DNA from: Actinobacteria bacterium UBA5182
GTDB lineage: Bacteria > Actinomycetota > UBA4738
DNA length: 26,856 nucleotides
Assembly (NCBI GenBank): GCA_002413185.1
Contig: DHWM01000031.1
Location: 1-26,856, forward strand
Direction: 5' to 3'
The notes under the pieces are model-generated. The model was given only the letters and a program-made list of their open reading frames with translations, did not search any database and was not told the origin of the DNA. How positions within the stretch are numbered: position 1 is the first letter of the stretch; each line of letters starts with the position of its first letter. The position numbers and the translations under genes are program-made. Below, one piece after another: positions 1-7,114 of the stretch.

Positions 1-177
1 CTCGCCCCGGGCTGGAGCCCGGCATGGTCTCCCGAGGGTTCCGAGATCGCGTTCGCTTCAGACAGGTCCGGGACGGACGAGATCTGCGTCATGAGCAGGG
101 ACGGAACCCACCGCCGGGTGGTCACGACGTCCATCTCCGGGAACCAGACACCCGACTGGCAGCCGCTTCCGGGCTGA
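1..177 (+). CDS. TolB/WD40-like beta-propeller protein, C-terminal fragment (5' end outside window)
   Basis: Reading frame 1 is open from the first base to a TGA at 175-177. It encodes about 58 residues with no start codon in the window. The translation contains PAWSPEGSEIAFASDRSGT, then EICVMSRDG and a closing TPDWQPLPG. This is the pattern of the PD40/TolB-type propeller blade (W-SPDG-IAF-SDR-G--EIYVM--DG). Such blades occur in secreted or periplasmic propellers of TolB-like and prolyl-oligopeptidase-like proteins, usually in tandem. The final DWQPLPG resembles the natural end of such proteins. The substrate or partner cannot be told from one blade. The family call is a pattern match by eye. 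Confidence 0.65.
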   Translation, partial: LAPGWSPAWSPEGSEIAFASDRSGTDEICVMSRDGTHRRVVTTSISGNQTPDWQPLPG

Positions 178-501
178 ACTCCCCTGCCCCTCGCCCGGTA
201 CCCCCCCCCACAAGGTTGGGTCAACACGTTTTTCGACGCCCAGGCCGTGGGCGCCATCAAGAAGGCGAAAGCGGTCAGCACCGGGAAGGTGCAGTCGGTG
301 TTCGTCGAGGACATCACGGGCGGGACGGCGTCGGCCTTCGGCGTGGTCAACGAGTCGGTGACGAACACGTCCACCCCCAACCCCCGGACCGAGGTCGTGC
401 GGCTGGAGGTCGAGCTCATCGACACCAGCCAGGGATGGCGGGTGAGCCGCTTGACGATCTTCCAGGCGCCCACCGGCGGCTCGCTCCCGAGCGGGGGCTG
501 A
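178..501 (+). pseudogene. Headless remnant of an unknown protein (C-terminal ~95 residues)
   Basis: The frame is open from 178 to the TGA at 499-501. Its last ~95 residues look like real protein: WVNTFFDAQAVGAIKKAK, then alternating beta-strand-like stretches, ending in GWRVSRLTIFQAP. The layout resembles the C-terminal half of small secreted or Mce-associated-type proteins, but I cannot name the family. The only usable start is GTG at 247, which lies inside the conserved-looking part and has no ribosome binding site. Upstream there is only a proline-rich stretch with a run of nine C at 201-209, directly after the preceding gene's stop at 177. I infer a 5'-truncated gene, or a frameshift or assembly join at the C run. 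A short functional protein from GTG 247 (84 residues) is less likely. Confidence 0.45.
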
Positions 502-507
502 GCGCAG

Positions 508-1002
508 CTACCAGCTCTCGGTTCCAGGATCTCCCTTGAAGGGCCCCACGATGTCCTCGGTGACCCACCCGCCGTAGTACCGGCCGGGCTGCGGTCGAAC
601 TGCCTCATCGTCCAGGAAGCAGGCGTCCACTCGGCTCGGATAGAAGGCGACATGGGCGGCCAGGACGGCGTAGGGAGGGGTCGGACGAAGGTAGGTCCAG
701 GCAGCGTCCCGGGCCACTCGGCCACCGACCCGCAGGTCGTAGTACGCGGCGAGCCCCTTCCACTCGCAGAACGTGGAGCTTTCGGTCCCCGCGAGAAGCT
801 CCATGCTAACGTCCTCCGGGGCGAAGTAGTAGACGGGTGGACCGCTGGTCTCCAGGACACGCCAGGCCCGGTCGGACTCCGCCACCACGACGCCGGCGAA
901 CAGCACCCGGGCCAGCCTCCTCGCACGCTCCACGCGGGGCGGGCGAGGATAGTCCCACACGGACTCCTGGCCTGGTCCGGGTTCGATCCTGTGAGGAAGC
1001 AC
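508..1002 (-). CDS. DUF427 family protein
   Basis: The protein has about 164 residues and the typical DUF427 order. Near the N-terminus it has ESVWDYPRPPRVE, then a small-strand segment LFAGVVVAESDRAWRVLE, then PPVYYFAPEDV, CEWKGLAAYYDL, and at the end FYPSRVDACFLDDEAVRPQPG and YYGGWVTEDIVGPFKG. DUF427 proteins are common in actinobacteria and their function is unknown. I chose the GTG at 1002 because GGGAGAA lies 8 bases upstream and this start fits the usual family length. The frame stays open to an ATG at 1080, but the extra 26 residues are Arg/Gly-rich and would run into the drrA leader. The gene lies divergently from the ABC transporter genes, so the 1003-1122 gap should hold both promoters. 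Confidence 0.85.
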   Translation of the reverse strand: MLPHRIEPGPGQESVWDYPRPPRVERARRLARVLFAGVVVAESDRAWRVLETSGPPVYYFAPEDVSMELLAGTESSTFCEWKGLAAYYDLRVGGRVARDAAWTYLRPTPPYAVLAAHVAFYPSRVDACFLDDEAVRPQPGRYYGGWVTEDIVGPFKGDPGTESW

Positions 1003-1122
1003 GGGCCCATTCTCCCGCGGCCGGCTGGTTCGGGCCGAGACCCTGGCGCCGCCCCGGTCACCTGGAACAATCTCCGCCACATCCGCGTTGGGCAGTGGCT
1101 GAGGACAGGAGGGGGATCGCGC

Positions 1123-2220
1123 TTGGCGTCATCAGAACCAGCCGTCGTCGTCGAAGGGCTCCGGAAATCGTTCGGCCGGGTCCAGGCGCTGAGGGGCATC
1201 GACCTCACCGTCCCGGCCGGTACCGTCCTGGGCTTACTGGGGCCGAACGGGGCCGGAAAGACGACGGCCGTTCGCATCCTGACCACGCTCCTTCAACCCG
1301 ACGGGGGCCGAGCCCGCGTGGCCGGCTTTGATGTGGTCCGCGACGCGGAGCGGCTCCGGGCGGCGATCGGGCTGGCCGGCCAGTACGTCGCGGTCGACGA
1401 GACGCTCACCGGCCGGGAGAACCTGGAGCTGGTGGGCCGCCTGTACCACCTGGAGAAGGCAGAGGTCCGCCGACGGGCCGGCGACCTGCTGGAACGATTT
1501 GAGCTGACCGAGGCGGCGAACCGTACCGTGAAGACCTATTCGGGAGGAATGCGGCGGCGCCTCGACCTGGGCGCCAGCCTGGTGGGACGGCCCCAGGTCC
1601 TGTTCCTGGACGAGCCGACCACCGGGCTCGATCCACGCAGCCGGATCAGCCTGTGGGAGGTCATCGAGGAGCTCGTGAAGGACGGGACCACGCTGCTGCT
1701 GACCACCCAGTACCTGGACGAGGCCGACCGTCTGTCCGATCGCATCGCCGTGATCGACGGAGGCCTCGTCATCGCGGAGGGGACGGCGGACGAGCTGAAG
1801 TCTCGAGTGGGGGGCGAGGTGGTGGAGCTCAGGGTGGCCGACCTGTCCCAGGTCGGCGCGGCGGCCGGCGTGGTCGTGGCCCTGGGACGAGGGGGGCCGA
1901 AGGTCGACAACGAGACCGGCGAGATCACGCTCCCGGTCGGCGACGCGGGGCCGGCAGTTCTGGCCGACGCCATCAGGCACCTCGACGCAGCCGGTGTGGC
2001 CCTGTCCGACCTGTCGCTTCGGCGCCCCACGCTCGACGACGTGTTCATGGCTCTGACCGGCCACGCCGCGGAGGGCGCCAACGGGAAGGCCGGAGGCGAA
2101 CGGAAAGCGGGTGACGGCCAACCCGATGGCGCGCACGGGGACGGCGGCGGTGTGGGCAAGGAGATCGCGGTCGGTCCCGGCGAGGGCCGCCGGTTCGGGC
2201 GAGGACGGCGTCGGCCGTGA
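1123..2220 (+). CDS. drrA: DrrA-type ABC transporter ATP-binding protein
   Basis: This is the cytoplasmic ATPase subunit of a two-gene ABC-2 exporter of the daunorubicin-resistance (DrrA) family, which exports drugs or lipids; the substrate here is unknown. Visible motifs are Walker A GPNGAGKTT (residues 40-48), the signature SGGM at 140-143 in YSGGMRRRLDLG, Walker B VLFLDEP with the catalytic Glu164, and D-loop GLDPRSR. The switch position reads TTQYLDEA with Gln instead of His, as is normal in DrrA. The C-terminal DrrA domain ends near LDDVFMALTGHAAE. About 45 further Gly/Arg/Lys-rich residues follow, which is unusual. The TTG start at 1123 is set by AGGAGGGGG at 1107-1115, 7 bases upstream, and by homology beginning at PAVVVEGLRKSFG. 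The stop overlaps the permease start (GTGA), so the two are translationally coupled. Confidence 0.92.
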   Translation: MASSEPAVVVEGLRKSFGRVQALRGIDLTVPAGTVLGLLGPNGAGKTTAVRILTTLLQPDGGRARVAGFDVVRDAERLRAAIGLAGQYVAVDETLTGRENLELVGRLYHLEKAEVRRRAGDLLERFELTEAANRTVKTYSGGMRRRLDLGASLVGRPQVLFLDEPTTGLDPRSRISLWEVIEELVKDGTTLLLTTQYLDEADRLSDRIAVIDGGLVIAEGTADELKSRVGGEVVELRVADLSQVGAAAGVVVALGRGGPKVDNETGEITLPVGDAGPAVLADAIRHLDAAGVALSDLSLRRPTLDDVFMALTGHAAEGANGKAGGERKAGDGQPDGAHGDGGGVGKEIAVGPGEGRRFGRGRRRP

Positions 2221-3041
2221 GCGCGGTGATGACCTCGAGGACCGGGCCGGCGATGGCCCCGGCTCCGTCAGCGAATCCCAGGCGCGTCGCGTACGTCGTG
2301 TCCGACGCCTTGGCGGTGACGAAGCGGAACCTCCTGAAGTACATCCGGATCCCCTCGCTCCTCGTGTTCTCCACCATCCAGCCGGTGATGTTCGTGCTGC
2401 TGTTCGCCTATGTCTTCGGGGGCGCCATCAAGGTCCCGGGCGTGAAATACATCGACTTCCTGATGCCGGGGATCTTCGTGCAGACGGCGATCTTCGGATC
2501 CACCCAGACCGGCGTGGGACTGGCGGAGGATCTGTCCAGGGGGCTGATCGACCGGTTCCGGTCGCTCCCCATGGCACGCTCGGCCGTCCTGGCTGGTCGA
2601 ACGATGTCCGATACGGTCCGCAACCTGTTCGTGATCCTCCTGATGAGCGGGGTGGGCGGGCTGATCGGGTTCCGGTTCCACGCGGGCATCCTGGCCTTCG
2701 CCGCGGGACTGGCGATCGCCCTGCTGTTCGGCCTGGCCTTCTCGTGGGTCTCGGCGCTGATTGGGCTGGCCCTGCGCGACGTCGAGTCCACCCAGGCGGC
2801 CAGCTTCGTGTGGATCTTCCCGCTGACGTTCGCCAGCTCGGCGTTCGTCCCGGTGAAGAGCATGCCCGGGTGGCTCCAGGCCTGGGCAAAGGTCAACCCC
2901 GTCAGCGTCACCGTGGACACGCTCCGGGCGCTGTTTCTGGGCGGACCGACCGCCACCCATCTGTGGAAGTCGCTGGCGTGGATCGTTGGGATGTTGCTCG
3001 TGTTCGTGCCACTCGCCGTCAACCGCTACCGGAAGACGTAG
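2217..3041 (+). CDS. drrB: DrrB-type ABC-2 permease
   Basis: This is the membrane subunit that pairs with the ATPase encoded just upstream. It has 274 residues, the usual DrrB length. After about 30 soluble residues come VTKRNLLKYIRIPSLLVFS and six hydrophobic segments (roughly residues 45-65, 78-98, 125-150, 155-180, 190-210 and 245-265). The ABC-2 signature region is present: GLAEDLSRGLIDRFRSLPM in the cytosolic loop and FVPVKSMPGWLQAWAKVNP before the last helix. The GTG at 2217 overlaps the drrA stop by 4 bases. The 3' end overlaps the end of the convergent exonuclease gene by 23 bp, which leaves no room for a separate terminator. Confidence 0.92.
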   Translation: MSAVMTSRTGPAMAPAPSANPRRVAYVVSDALAVTKRNLLKYIRIPSLLVFSTIQPVMFVLLFAYVFGGAIKVPGVKYIDFLMPGIFVQTAIFGSTQTGVGLAEDLSRGLIDRFRSLPMARSAVLAGRTMSDTVRNLFVILLMSGVGGLIGFRFHAGILAFAAGLAIALLFGLAFSWVSALIGLALRDVESTQAASFVWIFPLTFASSAFVPVKSMPGWLQAWAKVNPVSVTVDTLRALFLGGPTATHLWKSLAWIVGMLLVFVPLAVNRYRKT

Positions 3042-3921
3042 CGAGCGCCTCCCGGAAGCGCCGGACGGGCCCCCCCAGCTTGTAGCGCTCGGCCAGCCGG
3101 TCGATCCTGGCATCGTCGCGCTCGGCCCTCCACGCCCGAACCTCGAGGTCCGTCCGGATCGGCACCACCCTGCGCATCGCCGCGATGTAGCCCGCGGCAT
3201 CTCGAACGGCCGCTCGGATCGACGGTGATCGCTGCAGTGGGGCACCGGTTCGTCGCTCGGACGATGCGTCCCGTAGCAACGCGTCCAGGTCCGGATACGC
3301 CATCACCAGCGCGCGGGCGGTCTTCTCGCCCACACCCCGGACGCCGGGCAACCCGTCGGATGGGTCTCCCCGCAGGATGGCGAAGTCGACGTACCGGGCC
3401 GGAGGGACGCCGTACTTCGCCACCACTCCCGCCTCGTCGAGGACCCGAAGCTCCGAGACCCCCTTGACGGTGAACAGCACGCGAACGTTCGGGTCGCGCA
3501 CCAGCTGGATGAGGTCGCGATCGCCCGTGACGATGTCTGCCCGGTCTCCCGTCGCCCCCCGAGCACACAGGGTCCCGATGGCATCCTCCGCTTCCCATCC
3601 CGGCGCTTCGGCCTGGGGAAGCCCGAACGCGTCGAGCACCTCGCGCAGGATCACGAACTGCTCCGGAAGGCCGGCCGGATCCGGAGCCCGGCTCGCCTTG
3701 TAGCCCGCGTACGCCGCCACCCGGGGGGCCGGTCGCCAGTCGTCGTCGTACACGTGCACGATCTCGTCGGGGCGCCTGGACTGCACCAGATGTCCGGTCA
3801 TGTCGAGGTATCCGTGCAACGCGTTCACCGGCTGACCGCGCCCGTCGGTGATGGAGGAAGGATGGGAGAAGAACGACCGGAACATCAGGCTGGAGGTGTC
3901 GAGCATGAGTCGATGGGTCAT
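3019..3921 (-). CDS. 5'-3' exonuclease / FEN-like nuclease (PolA N-terminal type)
   Basis: This is a stand-alone 5' nuclease of 300 residues, like the N-terminal domain of DNA polymerase I. It likely removes flaps or primers or acts in repair, using two metal ions. Acidic metal-site residues are visible in order: Asp8 in LMLDTSSL, then VYDDDWRP, GWEAEDAIGTL, VTGDRDLIQLV and ILRGDPSDGLPGV. The helix-hairpin-helix part reads GVRGVGEKTARAL. No polymerase domain follows, and the family has such free-standing members in actinobacteria. The ATG at 3921 has no clear Shine-Dalgarno sequence. It lies 36 bp after the stop of the RodZ-like gene on the same strand, so the two are probably co-transcribed. 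The 3' end overlaps drrB on the opposite strand. Confidence 0.9.
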   Translation of the reverse strand: MTHRLMLDTSSLMFRSFFSHPSSITDGRGQPVNALHGYLDMTGHLVQSRRPDEIVHVYDDDWRPAPRVAAYAGYKASRAPDPAGLPEQFVILREVLDAFGLPQAEAPGWEAEDAIGTLCARGATGDRADIVTGDRDLIQLVRDPNVRVLFTVKGVSELRVLDEAGVVAKYGVPPARYVDFAILRGDPSDGLPGVRGVGEKTARALVMAYPDLDALLRDASSERRTGAPLQRSPSIRAAVRDAAGYIAAMRRVVPIRTDLEVRAWRAERDDARIDRLAERYKLGGPVRRFREALATSSGSG

Positions 3922-3957
3922 CGGATGCGATGGCGATCGTGATGGGGGCGATGGACC

Positions 3958-5364
3958 TTACTGGTAGATGATGACGTTGGGGTCCGGTTGCAGGAACACG
4001 GCGATGTCCTCGGGCGACAGCAGGCTGGTGTCCTGCCGGTAGTACAGCTTGATCCCGTGGTAGAACCGCTCGCCGTCGGCGACGAAGGAATGATACTTCA
4101 CGATCTTCGCCTGCTTCCCGCCGTACCCGTCCACGTCCATGACCACGGCGACCTGGGGCGGCGTCTTGATGCGCCCCTTGTTCTGCACCATGTCGACAGT
4201 GAAGCGATGGATCACCAGGAGCTTCTGAGGGAGCCGGTATCGCTCGATGAGCCCGGTGAGGTAGGAGACCACGTCGTTGACCGTGGCCGCGTCGACCGAG
4301 CCGATGGTCTTGCCCGGCACGTCCTTCGGTCCCACGTGCCATTCGGGATCGAGGGCCAGCCCCACGTCGGGCTCCCGGAGGAACGGCTCGTAGGCCTTGA
4401 TCTCGGTCATGAAGTCGCCCCGCCCCGGCTGGATGTCCAGGATCAGCAGGCCCTTCATCTTCCTGGCCGCGTCGAGGTACCCCTGGACGGTCGCGGCGTT
4501 CGTCCTGGTTCGATACAACCCGTCGGGACCGGGTGAGCCCAGGGCCACCGTGGCGATCAGCTCGAACGCGGGCAGGACCGGCTTGTGGCCGATACGATAG
4601 GCGGCCGCCTGCTTGGTCAGGCGCTTCGCTGCTGCGTCCGGCCCGATGCCGAGGATTCCGAGGCGCTCGGTCCCCGCCGCGCCGTAGAAGGCAACGACCC
4701 GAAACGTGGGGAAGATCTCCGTCCCGCCACGGGGGAGCGGACGGATCGGGCCCAGCGTGGGCTTGGCCGGCCCGGACGCCGAGGCGGGCCGGACGGGCCC
4801 CCGTAGGTGCGAGGCCGCCAGGAAGCCCAGGAACACCGCCATGGCCACGGCCAGGGAGCCGCCGATCAGGGCCGGGGTTCGCCCCGCCACGGCGGAGGTA
4901 GCCCCCCTGGATCGGGCGAACCGAAGGCTCGAGCCTCTTCGGCCCAACCCCAGACCGGACCCAGAAGGGATCACGCCGGCCGGGAGGCTGGCCCGGAGCC
5001 GCGCCGCCCGGTCCGAGTCCGACACCGGTGGCAGGGCCGCCTTCGGCTGCGCCCGTACGGCGTCGGCCGGCATGTTTCGAAGGGCAGGCGGCTCATTGGC
5101 GCCGGGGCGGGCGGTGAACGCCTCCAGCAGAGGACCCTCGTCGAGTCCGAGATATCTGGCGTACTCCCGGAGGAAGAACCTCGCGTACATGGGCCCGGGG
5201 AAGACGCTGATGGGCGCGTCGTCCTCCAGTGCTTCGATGTAGGCGAAGGAGATGCGGGTCCGCTCGGCGACCTGAAGGAGACTCTCCCCGCGCCGGTCCC
5301 GGGCCCGACGCAGAACCGGCCCCACGGACGTCGAGGCCGGGGCGGGGGTGCTCTCTTGGATCAT
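3958..5364 (-). CDS. RodZ-like HTH / membrane protein with large extracytoplasmic domain
   Basis: The protein has 468 residues in three parts. Residues ~13-85 form a RodZ-type helix-turn-helix (HTH_25): LRRARDRRGESLLQVAERTR, then FPGPMYARFFLREYARYLGL. A Pro/Ser/Arg-rich linker runs to ~160. One membrane helix lies at ~164-186 (TPALIGGSLAVAMAVFLGFL). Residues ~215-468 form a conserved-looking outside domain with FRVVAFYGAAGTERLGILG, LLILDIQPGRGDF, VGLALDPEWHVG, KLLVIHRF and HGIKLYYRQD. The strand/helix rhythm and the strand-end acidic residues suggest a TIM-barrel-like fold, known to me from actinobacterial secreted proteins of unknown function. RodZ normally links MreB to the cell wall, so a role in envelope or morphology is possible but unproven. 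The ATG at 5364 has AGAAGGG 9 bases upstream. The open frame continues to 5730, but that part is not protein-like. Confidence 0.8.
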   Translation of the reverse strand: MIQESTPAPASTSVGPVLRRARDRRGESLLQVAERTRISFAYIEALEDDAPISVFPGPMYARFFLREYARYLGLDEGPLLEAFTARPGANEPPALRNMPADAVRAQPKAALPPVSDSDRAARLRASLPAGVIPSGSGLGLGRRGSSLRFARSRGATSAVAGRTPALIGGSLAVAMAVFLGFLAASHLRGPVRPASASGPAKPTLGPIRPLPRGGTEIFPTFRVVAFYGAAGTERLGILGIGPDAAAKRLTKQAAAYRIGHKPVLPAFELIATVALGSPGPDGLYRTRTNAATVQGYLDAARKMKGLLILDIQPGRGDFMTEIKAYEPFLREPDVGLALDPEWHVGPKDVPGKTIGSVDAATVNDVVSYLTGLIERYRLPQKLLVIHRFTVDMVQNKGRIKTPPQVAVVMDVDGYGGKQAKIVKYHSFVADGERFYHGIKLYYRQDTSLLSPEDIAVFLQPDPNVIIYQ

Positions 5365-5474
5365 GGCGCGTGGCCCTTCTTCGGGTCGCCTCGGGAGGTG
5401 CGACGGGACCCCGTTCATAGCTTCGTGGGCCTCCCCGTGCGAGGGCCCGCCGTCACCGGCGATGACCGCGCACG

Positions 5475-5480
5475 ATGATA
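5475..5480 (-). promoter_or_regulatory. Possible -10 box for the RodZ-like gene
   Basis: Read on the minus strand, the hexamer is TATCAT, five of six bases of TATAAT, about 110 bases upstream of the ATG at 5364. No good -35 hexamer is seen at 16-18 bp. The whole 5365-5620 gap (256 bp) separates two divergent genes and must hold both promoters. I see no convincing box for the plus-strand gene there, only an A-rich patch near 5583-5589. Confidence 0.25.
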
Positions 5481-5620
5481 GACCACCCCGGCGAAGCGGA
5501 CTTCCGGGAGGGTTCCGCTCGGTTGCAGCCTGCACCTGGCAGAAATGTTGGTCCGTTTCGCGTGACATGCAGGCCAGAAGAGAGAAAACTAGTGGGCCAA
5601 CCTTCCCCACGGAGTGCGAT

Positions 5621-7114
5621 GTGAAGCGGTACCTGATCCGGTTCGAAGACGGCAGCGCATCCATGATCGAGGCCGACCGGGTCATCTCGTTCGAAGATCG
5701 GGCCCACCAGTACCTGGCCGAGCAGGCCATCGACGTGTTGCACGCGGATTCAGAGCACGTCGCCGCTCTGTGCCGCGGATATTCGAAGTCCTATTCCATG
5801 GGCTATGACGAAGACCGCGGATGGTGGTGCTCCTGCCGGATCAAGGATGAGTGCCCTCACCTCATGGCCCTCCGGATGGTGGTTGCCTCGACCCCGGACA
5901 GCAACCGGACCCCCGAAGCGCTCACCGAGCTGGCCGAGGTGCGGCAGCGGGTCATGGAGACCATTCGGCACGAGACGGAGTTCGTGAACCTTCGGCAGCG
6001 GGCGGAGCGTTCCGCCCAGCTCGAATCGGAGCTCACCCCCCTCCGCGAGCGGGCTTCGCGGGTGTCCGAGCTCCAGGCGGAGCTGTCCGAGAAGGCCGCC
6101 CGACTGGACCGGATCGAGGCCGAGCTGCACGAGATCCGGCCGGAGGCGGCCAGGGCCGCCAAGCTCGACCAGCTCCTCACCGACCGGGACGCGAAGATCG
6201 ACCGGCTGGAAGCGAAGGTCCGCGAGCTCAAGCCCGAGGCTGCCCGGGCGGTTCAGCTCGACAAGAGCCTCGAGGTGCAACGGGCCAGACAGGCCCGGTT
6301 GGAGAGCCAGATCAAGGCCGGCGACGCCCAGCGCCAGCAGATGGAGAACGAGATCCGGACGCTCCGAGAACGGGCCGCCCGGGCCAGCGTGCTGGAACGG
6401 GTGGTGACCGAACGCGACCATCGCCTCAGCTCCCTCGAGACCGAGGTCGCCCGACTCCGCAGGGAAGCCGTCCGGGCCGTCGAGCTCGACGGGGTCGTGG
6501 CGAGGCAAAACGTGTGGGTCAGGCAGCTCGAGGCGAAGCTGGCGCGGCAGGTCAACCGGCTGTCGCAACTCGAGATGGAACTGACCGAACGAGACATCGT
6601 GGCGAATCAGGCGCGAACCCAGCTGGAGGCGCTCCGGGCCAGAGCCCGGGTGCTCTCTCCACCGACCGCAGGAGCGCCGGTCCCAGCTCGGAGACCTGCC
6701 CCCGCTCCCCGCCACGCCGTCGAAACGACCGGCGAGAGCGCGTTGTGGATGGACCGGGCCATGCCGGACCTGGCCCACCGCAACGGGCGACGAGTCGAAT
6801 GGAGCGGACGGGCCGCCGCCCACCGAGTCACCCGCTCCGGAGCGGCCCGTCACCGAATCCCCGGCCTGAACGTCGCGGCACCATGTTGTCATGCTGCCGC
6901 TCCCCCAGCAGGAAACTTTGCCGAACCCGTGCGCCGGAGTTCCGGCGAATCCGTGGTGCGGCGGGGCCAGCTCGTCTCCGGCCCGGACCGGGACCGCCTC
7001 GGCGACCGCGGGGTCCGGGGACGCTGCCGCGCTGTTCGCGCTCAGGCCTCGCCGGCCCCGGTCTCCGACGCATTCCCGGTAACCGCCGCGCTCTGCGCGG
7101 CCTGCGGCAGGTAG
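5621..7114 (+). CDS. SWIM zinc-finger protein with long repeat-built coiled coil
   Basis: The protein has 497 residues. The N-terminal ~65 residues contain YLIRFEDGS and GYSKSYSMGY. A SWIM-type zinc site follows: C70, C72, C78 and H80 in WWCSCRIKDECPHLMALRMV (CxC-x5-CxH). SWIM domains bind DNA or protein. From residue ~115 to ~350 it is a highly charged coiled coil built on a 31-residue repeat (see the repeat entry). The last ~140 residues are Pro/Arg/Ala-rich with no fold I recognise. Third-position GC bias weakens after ~6880, so the true end may be earlier or a frameshift may be present. The GTG at 5621 has GGAG 6 bases upstream, and the conserved start MKRYLIRFEDG fits. The 3' end overlaps the convergent MFS gene by 73 bp. 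The function is unknown; a chromatin or cytoskeleton scaffold is a guess. Confidence 0.78.
   Translation: MKRYLIRFEDGSASMIEADRVISFEDRAHQYLAEQAIDVLHADSEHVAALCRGYSKSYSMGYDEDRGWWCSCRIKDECPHLMALRMVVASTPDSNRTPEALTELAEVRQRVMETIRHETEFVNLRQRAERSAQLESELTPLRERASRVSELQAELSEKAARLDRIEAELHEIRPEAARAAKLDQLLTDRDAKIDRLEAKVRELKPEAARAVQLDKSLEVQRARQARLESQIKAGDAQRQQMENEIRTLRERAARASVLERVVTERDHRLSSLETEVARLRREAVRAVELDGVVARQNVWVRQLEAKLARQVNRLSQLEMELTERDIVANQARTQLEALRARARVLSPPTAGAPVPARRPAPAPRHAVETTGESALWMDRAMPDLAHRNGRRVEWSGRAAAHRVTRSGAARHRIPGLNVAAPCCHAAAPPAGNFAEPVRRSSGESVVRRGQLVSGPDRDRLGDRGVRGRCRAVRAQASPAPVSDAFPVTAALCAACGR
6017..6523 (+). repeat. 31-residue (93-bp) coiled-coil repeats within the SWIM protein
   Basis: Five protein repeats of exactly 31 residues start at 6017, 6110, 6203, 6338 and 6431. 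Each opens with (Q/R/S)-(L/I/M)-E-x-(E/K), then a hydrophobic residue and L-(R/K), and has an (E/R)-A-x-R-(A/V) core. A 14-residue half unit (6296-6337) sits between units 3 and 4. Two more half-like units beginning QLEAKL and QLEMEL follow unit 5. The DNA copies are diverged, so this is an old protein-level duplication. A 31-residue period is not a plain multiple of seven, so a small shift in the heptad phase is expected in every unit. Confidence 0.7.

Noticed and set aside
7..22. Perfect 7-bp inverted repeat CCGGGCT/AGCCCGG
   Set aside because: It lies within the propeller coding sequence and is GC-only, as expected by chance in such DNA.
652..1122. N-terminal extension of the DrrA frame
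   Set aside because: It runs antisense through the DUF427 gene, is not DrrA-like, and AGGAGGGGG before TTG 1123 fixes the start.
1234..2136. 300-codon frame opposite drrA
   Set aside because: It is a shadow of a gene with complete ATPase motifs.
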